Assembly (NCBI RefSeq): GCF_008244685.1
Contig: NZ_VTFT01000002.1
Coordinates: 62,001-126,000 of the forward strand
Length of the DNA stretch: 64,000 nt
Source of the DNA: Luteimonas viscosa
GTDB lineage: Bacteria; Pseudomonadota; Gammaproteobacteria; Xanthomonadales; Xanthomonadaceae
Direction: 5' to 3'
A program made the position numbers and the translations under genes. Below, piece after piece: positions 56,913-64,000 of the stretch (position 1 is its first letter; each line of letters begins with the position of its first letter). A model generated the notes under the pieces. The model ran no database searches and was not told the origin of the DNA. It was given only the letters and a program-made list of their open reading frames with translations.

Positions 56913-58154
56913 CTAGTCTTCCGCCACCGGCTCCAGCCGCAGCAGTCTGCCGTCGGTGCTGTCGGTGAGCAGGTACACCAGGCCATCGGGCCCGACGCGC
57001 ACGTCGCGGATGCGTTCGCGCCCCGGCAGCAGGCGTTCCTCGTGCACCACGCGTTCGCCGTCGAGCTGCAGCCGGATCAGCGCCTTGCCCACCAGCGCGC
57101 CCGCCAGCAGGTTTCCCTGCCACTGCGGGAATGCATCGCCGGCGTAGAACGCCATGCCGCTGACCGCAGGCGACTTCGGCCAGTAGTGCGCGGGCGCCTG
57201 CGTCCCCTCCGCCGCGCTGCCGAGCGCGCCGGGCACCGGCTGCCCCGAGTAGTCCAGGCCGTGGGTGGCCAGCGGCCAGCCGTAGTTGGCCCCGGCCTGC
57301 GGCAGGTTGATCTCGTCGCCGCCCATCGGGCCGTGCTCGTGGCTCCAGAGTGCGCCCGTCTCCGGATGCAGGGCCAGGCCCTGGATGTTGCGGTGGCCGT
57401 AGCTCCAGATCTCCGGCCGCGCGCCTTCGCGTGCGACGAACGGATTGTCCGCGGGGATGCCGCCGTCGGGATGCAGCCGCACCAGCTTGCCCTGCAGGTG
57501 GTCGAGCAGCTGCGCCTTGTCCGCGACGCGGTTGTCGCCCGCACTGACGAACAGCATGCCGTGCGCGTCGAACGCGATCCGCGAGCCGATGTGGGTGCCG
57601 TGCGACAGTTTCGGCTCCTGCCGGAACAACACCTCCACGTCTTCCAGCCCGTGCTCTCCCAGCCGTCCGCGCGCCACCGCGGTGCCGGCCTTGTTGCCGC
57701 GCCAGTTCGGTTCGCCGTAGGACAGGTACACCAGCCGGTCGTCGGCGAAGGAGGGAGAGGGCACCACGTCCAGCAGTCCGCTCTGGCCCTGCACGAAGAC
57801 CGGCGGCACGCCGTCCAGCGGGGCCGAGATCGTGCCGTCGGCGCCGATCCGGCGCAGCCGTCCGGGGCGTTCGGTCACCAGCATCGAACCGTCCGGCAGC
57901 AACGCCAGCGACCAGGGGTGGACGAAGCCTTCGGCCAGCACGCGCACCGCGTACCCGCCGTGCTCGCCCTGCAGGACCTCGACCGGCGCGTCCACGAGGC
58001 TGCGCGGGGTGGAGACGATGTCCTGCCCGCTGTCCGGATCACGTTCGATTCCACAGGCAGACAGTGCGATCGCGACGCACAGGTATCCACCCGCCAGAAT
58101 GGCATTCCGGATACCCTCGCGATGGCGCGAAGCGCGCGATCTAGTGGTCAACAT
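56913..58154 (-). CDS. PQQ-type soluble aldose sugar dehydrogenase lipoprotein (YliI/Asd-like)
   Basis: 413 aa. A lipoprotein signal with lipobox LSAC (mature Cys about 35) precedes a six-bladed GDH-B/YliI propeller: FVHPWSLALLPDGSMLVTERPGRLRRI (about 75-101), GTHIGSRIAFDAHGMLFVSAGDN (about 187-209), SYGHRNIQGLALHP (about 247-260), WSHEHGPMGGDEINLPQAGANYGWP (about 265-289) and ERIRDVRVGPDGLVYLLTDS. These are the PQQ and calcium loops of the YliI branch. It would oxidise aldoses in the periplasm. Two adjacent ATGs exist; 58154 is preferred because AGGA lies 5 nt before it. Divergent from the ACP gene. Confidence 0.88.
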   Translation of the reverse strand: MLTTRSRASRHREGIRNAILAGGYLCVAIALSACGIERDPDSGQDIVSTPRSLVDAPVEVLQGEHGGYAVRVLAEGFVHPWSLALLPDGSMLVTERPGRLRRIGADGTISAPLDGVPPVFVQGQSGLLDVVPSPSFADDRLVYLSYGEPNWRGNKAGTAVARGRLGEHGLEDVEVLFRQEPKLSHGTHIGSRIAFDAHGMLFVSAGDNRVADKAQLLDHLQGKLVRLHPDGGIPADNPFVAREGARPEIWSYGHRNIQGLALHPETGALWSHEHGPMGGDEINLPQAGANYGWPLATHGLDYSGQPVPGALGSAAEGTQAPAHYWPKSPAVSGMAFYAGDAFPQWQGNLLAGALVGKALIRLQLDGERVVHEERLLPGRERIRDVRVGPDGLVYLLTDSTDGRLLRLEPVAED

Positions 58155-58184
58155 CATCTTCCTACCCTGGGGCATCGGAGCGAC

Positions 58185-58433
58185 ATGAGCCGGAGACAGC
58201 AGATCAGGCAGTTCATCCTCGGCAATTTCCTGTTCACCGACGACGAGTCCGCCATTGCCGATGATACGTCGCTGATCCGCCAGGGCATCGTCGACTCCAC
58301 CGGGATCCTCGAGCTGATCGGCTTCATCGAGGAAACCTGGCCGGTCAACGTGCCGCCGGAGGACATGACCCCGGCCAATTTCGACAGCCTCGCATCGATC
58401 GACCGCTATCTCGACGGCCGGCTGGCGGCCTGA
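58185..58433 (+). CDS. acyl carrier protein of the EPS modification module
   Basis: An 82-aa carrier protein. The phosphopantetheine site is Ser38 in GIVDSTGILELI, and the helix-2 acidic face (ELIGFIEETWPVNVPPEDM) is typical. The start ATG 58185 has GGAG 4-8 nt upstream. It precedes the AMP-forming ligase by 13 bp; the pair is a standard activation/loading unit and appears in exosortase-associated EPS loci. It is not the fatty-acid AcpP, whose neighbours would be fab genes. Confidence 0.9.
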   Translation: MSRRQQIRQFILGNFLFTDDESAIADDTSLIRQGIVDSTGILELIGFIEETWPVNVPPEDMTPANFDSLASIDRYLDGRLAA

Positions 58434-58446
58434 CCGGGCCGGCACG

Positions 58447-59955
58447 ATGGAGACCCTGGTCGCGCGGCTGGAACGCACCGCCGCGGCGATGCCGGAGCGC
58501 GCCGCGCTGCAGCAGGGCGCGCGTCGGCTGGACTACCGAGGGCTGCACGAAGCGGCGCTGGAATTCGCGCGGATGTTGCGCGCGCGCGGGGTCGCGCCCG
58601 GCGAGCGGGTGGCGCTGGCCCTGCCCAACTGCATCGAGGCGGTGGTGGCCTGGTACGGCTGCTGGCGAGCGGGCGCGGTGGTGGTGCCGCTCAATGCCCA
58701 GGCGCGCGAGCGCGACTACTACCCCTGGCTGCTGCACAGCGGCGCGCGCCTGCTGGTGCAGCAGGACGGACATGAGGACGGCACGCGCGCGGCCGCCGCC
58801 GCGGCGGTGCCAGTGTTGCCGGCCGGACACTGCCTGGGGGGCGAGGGCGGGGCGGTGCACGACCAGGCGGCGGGCGAGACCGCCGCCACGGACCTGCCGC
58901 CGCCGGATCCCGACGCCCTGGCCGCCATCCTCTATACCTCCGGCACCACCGGCGCGCCCAAGGGCGTGGCCCTGAGCCATCGCAACCTGGCCGCCAACAC
59001 CGCGTCGATCCTCGACTCGCTCGGACTCCGCGCCGACGACAGCACCGTGAGCACGCTGCCGTTCTACTACGCCTACGGCGCTTCAGTGCTGCACACCCAC
59101 CTCGCCGTCGGCGCGCGGATCGTGCTCGAAGACAACCTCGTGTTCCCGCACCTGGTCACCGAAGCGCTGGCGCGCGAACGCGCGACCGGCTTCTCCGGCG
59201 TGCCGTCCACGTTCGCGCTGCTGCTCGACCGCGGCCAGCTCGAACGCCACGACCTCTCGTCGCTGCGCTACCTCACCCAGGCCGGCGGCGCGATGGCACC
59301 GGCCCTCGCCCGGCGCGTGCGCGCCGCGTTCCCGCAGGCGAAGCTGTTCGTGATGTACGGCCAGACCGAGGCCAGCGCACGCCTCACCTGCCTGGCGCCC
59401 GGGCGGTTCGAGGACAAGGCCGGCTCGGTCGGCACCCCGATCGCCGGCGTCGAGATCCAGGTGCGGCGCGAGGACGGCAGCCGGGCCGCGCCCGGGGAGA
59501 CTGGCGAAGTCTGGGCGCGCGGCGACAACGTCATGTCCGGCTACTGGCAGGCGCCCGAGGCCACCGCCGCCACCCTGGTCGACGGCTGGCTGCGGACCGG
59601 CGACCAGGGCCATCTCGACCCCGAGGGCTACCTGTGGCTGGCCGGGCGCCGCAGCGACATGATCAAGACCGGCGCCCACCGCGTGCATCCGCAGGACGTG
59701 GAGGAAGTGATCGCCGAACTGCCGGGCGTGCGCGAGGTGGCCGTGACCGGCATCGACGACGCGCTGCTCGGCCAGGTGGTGGCCGCCTTTCTCGTGCCCG
59801 GCGACGATGCGCCGAACGAGATGGCCGTCAAGGCACACTGCCGGCAGCGGCTGGCAGGCTACAAGATTCCGAAGCGGGTCGCGTTCGTGAGCGAGCTGCC
59901 CAAGACCGCGTCGGGCAAGATCCGGCGCGCCGCATTGACCCAGGGGAACCCATGA
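58447..59955 (+). CDS. AMP-forming acyl-CoA/acyl-ACP ligase
   Basis: A 502-aa ANL enzyme. The phosphate loop is LYTSGTTGAPKGVALSHRNL (about 163-182), A5 is VMYGQTEASARL (about 302-313), A7 is WLRTGDQGHLDPEGYLWLAGR, and the C-terminal catalytic lysine lies in LPKTASGKIRRA. It activates a carboxylic acid as the adenylate and probably loads it on the adjacent ACP. The layout matches the ligase family annotated as exosortase A system-associated. The stop overlaps nadE by 4 bp (ATGA), so they are coupled. The substrate is unknown: fatty acid, hydroxy acid or amino acid are possible. Confidence 0.9.
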   Translation: METLVARLERTAAAMPERAALQQGARRLDYRGLHEAALEFARMLRARGVAPGERVALALPNCIEAVVAWYGCWRAGAVVVPLNAQARERDYYPWLLHSGARLLVQQDGHEDGTRAAAAAAVPVLPAGHCLGGEGGAVHDQAAGETAATDLPPPDPDALAAILYTSGTTGAPKGVALSHRNLAANTASILDSLGLRADDSTVSTLPFYYAYGASVLHTHLAVGARIVLEDNLVFPHLVTEALARERATGFSGVPSTFALLLDRGQLERHDLSSLRYLTQAGGAMAPALARRVRAAFPQAKLFVMYGQTEASARLTCLAPGRFEDKAGSVGTPIAGVEIQVRREDGSRAAPGETGEVWARGDNVMSGYWQAPEATAATLVDGWLRTGDQGHLDPEGYLWLAGRRSDMIKTGAHRVHPQDVEEVIAELPGVREVAVTGIDDALLGQVVAAFLVPGDDAPNEMAVKAHCRQRLAGYKIPKRVAFVSELPKTASGKIRRAALTQGNP

Positions 59956-60938
59956 GCCATCTCGATCCGTCCGTACTCGACCTCGACTACGCCGCCGAGG
60001 CCGACCGCATCGCCGCGCGCCTGCGACAGATCGTCGCGCGCGACCTGCACCGGCGCGGCCTCGTGGTCGCGATCTCCGGCGGCATCGACAGCACCACGTG
60101 CGCCGCGCTCGCCGTGCGCGCGCTGGGCGCCGAACGCGTGTTCTGCCTGATCCTGCCCGAGCGCGACTCCAGCGACGACAGCGCCGTGCGCGCCAACATC
60201 CTCGCCGAACACCTGGGCGTGCGCGTGCACACCCACGACATCGCGCCCGCGCTGGAAGCGATCGGCTGCTACGAGGCGCGCGACAACGCCGTGCGCAGCG
60301 TGCTGCCCGGCTACGGCGACGGCTGGAAGTTCAAGATCGTGATCGCCGGCGGCGCGCAGGGGCTGATCAACCGCTTCCGCATCGTCGCCGAGGAACCGTC
60401 GGGCGCGCGTCACGAGCAGGACCTGCCGCTGGATGCCTACCTGACCATCGTCGCGGCCACCAACTTCAAGCAGCGCATCCGCAAGACGCTCGAGTACTTC
60501 CACGCCGACCGGCTCAACTACGCGGTGACCGGTACGCCCAACCGGCTGGAGTACGACCAGGGCTTCTTCGTCAAGAACGGAGACGGCTCGGCCGACGTCA
60601 AGCCGATCGCGCACCTGTACAAGAGCCAGGTCTACGCGATGGCCCGCCACCTCGGCGTGCCCGAGCGCGTGACCTCGGCCACGCCGACCACCGACACCTA
60701 TTCGCTGGCGCAGGGGCAGGACGAGTTCTACTTCGCGCTGCCGTACGCGCAGATGGACCTGGCGCTGTGGGCGCTCAACCACGACCGCCCGGCAAGCGAA
60801 CTGGCCGAAGCGCTGGGCGTCACCCAGGCGCAGGCGCAGGCGGTCTACGACGACATCGCCGCCAAGCGCCGTACCACCGCCTACCTGCACCGCCCGCCGG
60901 TGCTGGTCGAGCCGGTGACCGAAGCGCACGGGCACTGA
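59952..60938 (+). CDS. NAD synthetase-like PP-loop ATPase
   Basis: A 328-aa NadE-family protein. The PP-loop VAISGGIDSTTCAALAV lies at about 38-54, with FCLILPERDSSDDS, LNYAVTGTPNRLEYDQGFFVKNGDG (about 197-221) and ATPTTDTYSLAQGQDEFYF. There is no glutaminase (CN-hydrolase) domain, so it would use free ammonia or take it from a partner such as the AsnB-like protein. It may be a housekeeping NAD synthetase, but its 4-bp coupling to the ligase suggests a specialised amidation of a carrier-bound or sugar carboxylate. The insert around DGWKFKIVIAGGAQGLINRFRI is long for NadE. Confidence 0.82.
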   Translation: MSHLDPSVLDLDYAAEADRIAARLRQIVARDLHRRGLVVAISGGIDSTTCAALAVRALGAERVFCLILPERDSSDDSAVRANILAEHLGVRVHTHDIAPALEAIGCYEARDNAVRSVLPGYGDGWKFKIVIAGGAQGLINRFRIVAEEPSGARHEQDLPLDAYLTIVAATNFKQRIRKTLEYFHADRLNYAVTGTPNRLEYDQGFFVKNGDGSADVKPIAHLYKSQVYAMARHLGVPERVTSATPTTDTYSLAQGQDEFYFALPYAQMDLALWALNHDRPASELAEALGVTQAQAQAVYDDIAAKRRTTAYLHRPPVLVEPVTEAHGH

Positions 60939-60941
60939 ACG

Positions 60942-61976
60942 ATGGTCGCCAATCCGGCCTATACCGTCCACGAAGCCGACGTGGAGCGCGACCGTGAGCT
61001 GATCCTCGGCCTCTGGCGCGGCAACCTCGGCGACGAAGCGCGCATGGCGCGCAAGTACGACTGGTTCTATCGCGATTGTCCGTACGGCGCGCCGCTCACG
61101 CTGCTGCTGCGCCACGAGGAAAGCGGGGCATGGGTGGGCGTGGCAAGTGCCGGTCCGCGGCAGATGATGCTGGGGGGGCGCCTGGTGCAGGCGGGCGTGC
61201 TGGTGGACCTGGCCGTGCTGCCCGCGCACCGCTCGCTGTGGCCTGCGCTGTCGCTGCAGATGGCGCTGATGGAGGCGGGCGCGAAGCGGTTCGAGCTGCT
61301 GTACGGATTCCCCAATCCCAAGGCGGCCGCGGTATTCAAGCGCGTCGGCTACATCCCGTTGTGCAGGCTCGTGCGCCATGCGCGCGTGCTGCGCCACGCC
61401 GGCTACGTGCGCCGTCGACTGCCGGCGCTGCTGGCGGGTCCGGCCGGATGGGTCCTGGATGCTTTCGACCGGGTGAAGCTGCGGTTGCGCAGTGCGGGCA
61501 CCCATGGGCAATGGCAGGACCAGGCGGACGCGACGCTGTCCGACCTCTGGTCGCCGGCGTCGGCCGGCGCGGGGCCGGTGTCGATCCGCGACCTGACGTT
61601 CCTGCGATGGCGTTTCGACCAGTCGCCGCTGGTGGACGTGCGCTACCTGCTGGTGCGCGGCGACGACGGCACGACGCTCGCCTGGTTCGCCTGCGAGACG
61701 CGCGGGAGCGTGCTGTACGTGCACGACTTCTGGTCGCGGCGCGGCGTGCAGGGTCCGTCCGCGACGGAAATCGCCACGCTGTTGCGCTGCGCCCGCGCCG
61801 CGGGACACAGCGCGATGTCGATCGAACTCGGTGCCGCCGCGGCGGGCAACGGCTGGCTCGACAACGGATTCCTCGCGCGCGAGCCGCGTCCGGTGTTCTG
61901 GCGTCCGTGCGGCGCGACCCTGGAAGCGGTGGCTCCGGCCGACCTGTGGCTGACCGCCGCCGACGAGGACGAATGA
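60942..61976 (+). CDS. GNAT-like acyltransferase
   Basis: 344 aa. A GNAT-type fold is suggested by YTVHEADVERDRELILGLWRGN at the start, VGVASAGPRQMMLGGRLVQAGVLVDLAVLPAHRSLWPALSLQMALM (about 67-112), which aligns with GNAT motifs A/D, and YGFPNPKAAAVFKRVGYIPL (about 124-143). The C-terminal half repeats a similar pattern (FLRWRFDQSPLVDVRYLLV, AWFACETRGSVLYVHDFWSRRG), so it may hold two tandem acyltransferase domains like FemAB/BioF2-type proteins of EPS loci. It lies 3 bp after the NadE-like gene. It could transfer the ACP-bound group to the polysaccharide (inference). Confidence 0.75.
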   Translation: MVANPAYTVHEADVERDRELILGLWRGNLGDEARMARKYDWFYRDCPYGAPLTLLLRHEESGAWVGVASAGPRQMMLGGRLVQAGVLVDLAVLPAHRSLWPALSLQMALMEAGAKRFELLYGFPNPKAAAVFKRVGYIPLCRLVRHARVLRHAGYVRRRLPALLAGPAGWVLDAFDRVKLRLRSAGTHGQWQDQADATLSDLWSPASAGAGPVSIRDLTFLRWRFDQSPLVDVRYLLVRGDDGTTLAWFACETRGSVLYVHDFWSRRGVQGPSATEIATLLRCARAAGHSAMSIELGAAAAGNGWLDNGFLAREPRPVFWRPCGATLEAVAPADLWLTAADEDE

Positions 61977-62041
61977 GCGCCCGCGCGCCATGCGCACGGG
62001 CAACCCGGGAGCGGGCGCCCGCATGGGCGCGTGGAGGATCC

Positions 62042-63280
62042 ATGGACACGAAGCTGGCGGCGATACTCCTGTTCCTGCTGCTGTTGCCCGGCTGCGCCGA
62101 ATCGGCGCAGCCGCCCGGCGCGGATCCGGCAGATGGCGCGGCCTCCTCCGCAAGCGGTGGCATCCGTGTCGAACAGGTACTCGCGCAGGGCCTCAACGCC
62201 CCGACCGCCATCGCCAGCCCGCGCGATGGCAGCGGGCGCATGTTCGTGCTCGAACGGGAAGGCCGCATCCGCGTGCTGGGCCGCGACGGCAAGCTCCTGC
62301 CCGAGCCGTACTACACGCGCGAGGTCGCCACCGGCGACGTCGAGCAGGGCCTGCTGGGCCTGGCGTTCGACCCCGCCTTCCGCGACAACGGCAGGCTCTA
62401 CATCGCCTACAGCGGCGCCACGCAGGGCGAGCGCCACGGCCTGGTGCTGCGTCGCCTCCAGGCCGGCGACCCGGCCGCCAACCGCTTCGACGGCAAGGAC
62501 GAACAGGTGCTGCGCGTGAAAGGCCTGGTCGCCAACCACAACGGCGGCCATATCGCCTTCGGGCCCGACGGCATGCTGTACTGGGCCGTCGGCGCCGGCA
62601 CCGGCGAGCCGCGCGACCACGCCCACGCCGCGGCCACCGACAACCTGCTCGGCAAGATCCTTCGCATCGACGTGCGCGACGGCGCCAGCGGCGCGAAGAA
62701 CACCTGCGGCGAGAAGGGCCGCGCCGTCTACGCCATCCCGGCCGACAACCCCTTCGCCGGCAAGCGCGGAGAGTGCGGCGAGATCTGGCTGCACGGCCTG
62801 CGCAACCCCTGGCGCTTCGGCATCGATCACGCCGATGGCGCGCTGTGGATCGGCGACGTCGGCAAGGACCGCGAGGAAGTGAGCGTGTGGCGCTCCGGCG
62901 CCCCGCGCGACCTCGGCTTCCCCGGCTGCCAGGGCAGTCACGACTACCCGTCCACCGGCGCCACCGACTGCCCCACCCGCACCGGCACCACCGGCCCCGT
63001 GTTCGAATATCCGGGCCGCGAACGCGGCCGCTGCGCCGTCACCGGGGGGCTCGTCTATCGCGGCGCCAACGTCGCGCTCAGGGGCGCCTACGTATTCTCC
63101 GACTCGTGCTCCAGCGAACTGCTGGTCGGCCGCCTCTCCAGCACAGGCAAACTTGAAGTCGCCTCACTCCCGAGCGGCGTAGCCCCCGGCTACGGCACCA
63201 TCGCGTCCTTCGGCGAGGACGAGGACAACGAAGTGTGGTTCGTCAATCACCTCAATGGTGGGGTTTATCGGGTGAGGTAA
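62042..63280 (+). CDS. PQQ-type sugar dehydrogenase lipoprotein (second copy)
   Basis: 412 aa. A short lipoprotein signal (MDTKLAAILLFLLLLPGC, Cys18) precedes a GDH-like propeller: LNAPTAIASPRDGSGRMFVLEREGRI (about 52-77), GLLGLAFDPAFRDNGRLYIAY, NHNGGHIAFGPDGMLYWAVGAG (about 164-185), EIWLHGLRNPWRFGIDHADG (about 243-262), WIGDVGKDREEVSV and four extra cysteines in CQGSHDYPSTGATDC...RCAVTGG. It belongs to a different branch from the copy at 56913-58154. The start ATG 62042 has GGAGG 5 nt upstream. It lies 65 bp after the GNAT gene. Confidence 0.87.
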   Translation: MDTKLAAILLFLLLLPGCAESAQPPGADPADGAASSASGGIRVEQVLAQGLNAPTAIASPRDGSGRMFVLEREGRIRVLGRDGKLLPEPYYTREVATGDVEQGLLGLAFDPAFRDNGRLYIAYSGATQGERHGLVLRRLQAGDPAANRFDGKDEQVLRVKGLVANHNGGHIAFGPDGMLYWAVGAGTGEPRDHAHAAATDNLLGKILRIDVRDGASGAKNTCGEKGRAVYAIPADNPFAGKRGECGEIWLHGLRNPWRFGIDHADGALWIGDVGKDREEVSVWRSGAPRDLGFPGCQGSHDYPSTGATDCPTRTGTTGPVFEYPGRERGRCAVTGGLVYRGANVALRGAYVFSDSCSSELLVGRLSSTGKLEVASLPSGVAPGYGTIASFGEDEDNEVWFVNHLNGGVYRVR

Positions 63281-63375
63281 GGGAGCCCTCACGGCCCGAT
63301 GCGGACAGCTTCACAATCCATCCACGTATTCCAACGTCAGCTGAAGGCGGGTCGGACCTCCGGCAAAAAGCCCGC

Positions 63376-63381
63376 TATATT
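63376..63381 (+). promoter_or_regulatory. -10 box of the small lipoprotein gene
   Basis: TATATT lies 28 bp upstream of the ATG at 63410 in a locally AT-richer stretch; a -35 is not clear. Confidence 0.45.
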
Positions 63382-63409
63382 CGCGACTCCCCAGACGAGG
63401 AGGATTGGC

Positions 63410-63679
63410 ATGTTTCTGACCAGGCAACATCTGTCGATGGCGCGTATGTTCGGTGTGGCGATCGTCGCCACCTTGGGCCTTTCCGCCTGCGCTACCTACG
63501 ACGACGAGTTCGCAGGGATCAACTCGCGTCTCGATCAACTCGACACGAGGGTGCAGAGCGCGGCCCAGAGCGCAGAATCCGCCAATCAGTCCGCGCAGCA
63601 GGCCAACCAGCGGCTCGATCAGATGGAAAGCCGCGTCCAGCAGCTCGAGACGGCGCCGCGCCGCGTACCGCGGGGTTAA
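63410..63679 (+). CDS. small Lpp-like coiled-coil lipoprotein
   Basis: 89 aa. A lipoprotein signal peptide with lipobox LSAC (mature Cys about 27, CATYDDEFAG) is followed by a heptad-rich coiled coil (INSRLDQLDTRVQSAAQSAESANQSAQQANQRLDQMESRVQQLE) and a basic end (APRRVPRG). It resembles the Lpp/OprI class of outer-membrane lipoproteins that trimerise; the C-terminal Lys that links Lpp to peptidoglycan is replaced by Arg-rich sequence. An excellent GAGGAGG ribosome binding site 7 nt before ATG 63410 suggests high expression. Confidence 0.88.
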   Translation: MFLTRQHLSMARMFGVAIVATLGLSACATYDDEFAGINSRLDQLDTRVQSAAQSAESANQSAQQANQRLDQMESRVQQLETAPRRVPRG

Positions 63680-63714
63680 TCGCTCGCACCATTCACGACG
63701 CACGGCCTGAGGAC

Positions 63715-63735
63715 CCGGTGACCTTTGGTCACCGG
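63715..63735 (+). terminator. hairpin terminator after the Lpp-like gene
   Basis: CCGGTGACC (63715-63723), loop TTT, GGTCACCGG (63727-63735): a perfect 9-bp stem followed by TGTCTTCGCCTT, only moderately T-rich. Confidence 0.65.
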
Positions 63736-63745
63736 TGTCTTCGCC

Positions 63746-64000
63746 TTGATCCAGTCGTCTTCTAGGAACCGACCCATCCGTACCTGCACCGACCCTGCGA
63801 TCCGGGCCGTTTGTCGTGCGCTGGCGCTGGCGCTGGCGTTCGTGAGCTTCGGCGCGGCCAGCGCCGGGGATGCCGCTGCGCAACCGGTCGCCTCCGTCGA
63901 CCAGCTTCCACGAGGCCAGGACGTGTCGGGCACGGTGATCGAGCTCGCGGGCTGGGTGGTCGCGACCAGGGACAGCCAGGGCTATCCGTTCGCGGTCATG
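63746..64000 (+). CDS. 5' part of a secreted protein, possibly an L,D-transpeptidase
   Basis: The frame ending at the window edge reads a signal peptide (AVCRALALALAFVSFGAASA) and then QPVASVDQLPRGQDVSGTVI and ELAGWVVATRDSQGYPFAVM. The post-signal sequence recalls the N terminus of xanthomonad L,D-transpeptidases, but the catalytic domain is outside the window. The start is unclear: no ATG is in frame; TTG 63746 is possible, and an AGGAA at 63764-63768 has only ATC at optimal spacing. The next codon able to start is GTG 63842, inside the signal peptide. Confidence 0.4.
   Translation, partial: MIQSSSRNRPIRTCTDPAIRAVCRALALALAFVSFGAASAGDAAAQPVASVDQLPRGQDVSGTVIELAGWVVATRDSQGYPFAVM

Noticed and set aside
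30246-63280. A genomic island with a tRNA-adjacent insertion
   Set aside because: The locus begins after a tRNA-Arg and terminator, but I find no integrase, no direct repeat of the tRNA 3' end and no compositional change.
63776-64000. An ATC start codon for the gene at the right edge
   Set aside because: The AGGAA spacing would be ideal, but ATC starts are exceedingly rare, and the rest of the gene is not visible to decide.

Overview
The window is a chromosomal segment of a high-GC gammaproteobacterium, most likely of the Lysobacteraceae/Xanthomonadaceae (Lysobacter, Luteimonas or a relative). The evidence is the lexA-recA-recX-alaS-csrA-tRNA-Ser-tRNA-Arg order, the ccsA-like/ffh and rpsP-rimM-trmD-rplS neighbourhoods, and a 19-bp LexA box of the Xanthomonas type (TTAGTAGTATTACTACTAA) directly in front of lexA. 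Strong -10 boxes (TATAAT or TACAAT) lie close to several start codons, and some transcripts look leaderless. No phage, insertion sequence, CRISPR array or rRNA was seen.

Region 1 (1-29.9 kb) is mostly core genome. It holds a small exported protein, a CcsA/YpjD-like membrane protein, ffh, a class IV PLP enzyme, rpsP-rimM-trmD, rplS, an Hsp15-type RNA-binding protein, katG with an OxyR-like operator, an HI0933-family flavoprotein, a DUF937 protein, a large membrane-anchored ClpB-like AAA+ protein, mutS, a TonB-dependent receptor, pncC, an AarF/UbiB-type kinase-like protein, lexA, recA, recX, alaS, csrA and two tRNAs. The AAA+ protein (11940-15239, minus strand) is the surprise here. Its C-terminal third reads as a degenerate class I release factor (RF2-like) without the GGQ domain, and both ATPase modules have lost usual ClpB motifs.

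Region 2 (30.2-63.3 kb) is a large exopolysaccharide locus. Nine minus-strand genes are linked by eight consecutive 4-bp overlaps: deacetylase, Wzy/ligase, flippase, CapK-like enzyme, two GT4, NodB deacetylase, GT4, and an unknown 400-aa membrane-anchored protein. A second deacetylase and a GT2 follow. Around this core lie another GT4, a GT2, an exosortase-locus-type PLP decarboxylase, a beta-helix protein, a lyase-like lipoprotein and an FG-GAP/ASPIC propeller protein. On the right, plus-strand genes form an apparent modification module: J-domain/BamE-like membrane protein, methyltransferase, AsnB-type amidotransferase, acyl carrier protein, AMP-forming ligase, NadE-like enzyme and a GNAT-like protein. 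Two PQQ-type sugar dehydrogenase lipoproteins flank the last four genes. Decarboxylase, ligase, ACP and AsnB are typical of exosortase (XrtA)-type EPS loci, but no exosortase or PEP-CTERM protein is visible.

Two secreted non-lipoproteins of the locus (beta-helix and FG-GAP propeller) have unrelated folds but share the same C-terminal tail: an RRNG.APL.P box, an Ala/Pro-rich linker and a terminal RITP...LW.R...W segment. This looks like a locus-specific sorting or anchoring signal. The tail and the ClpB-RF2 fusion are the best candidates for undescribed biology.

Region 3 (63.3-64 kb) has a small coiled-coil lipoprotein and the start of a secreted protein cut by the window edge.
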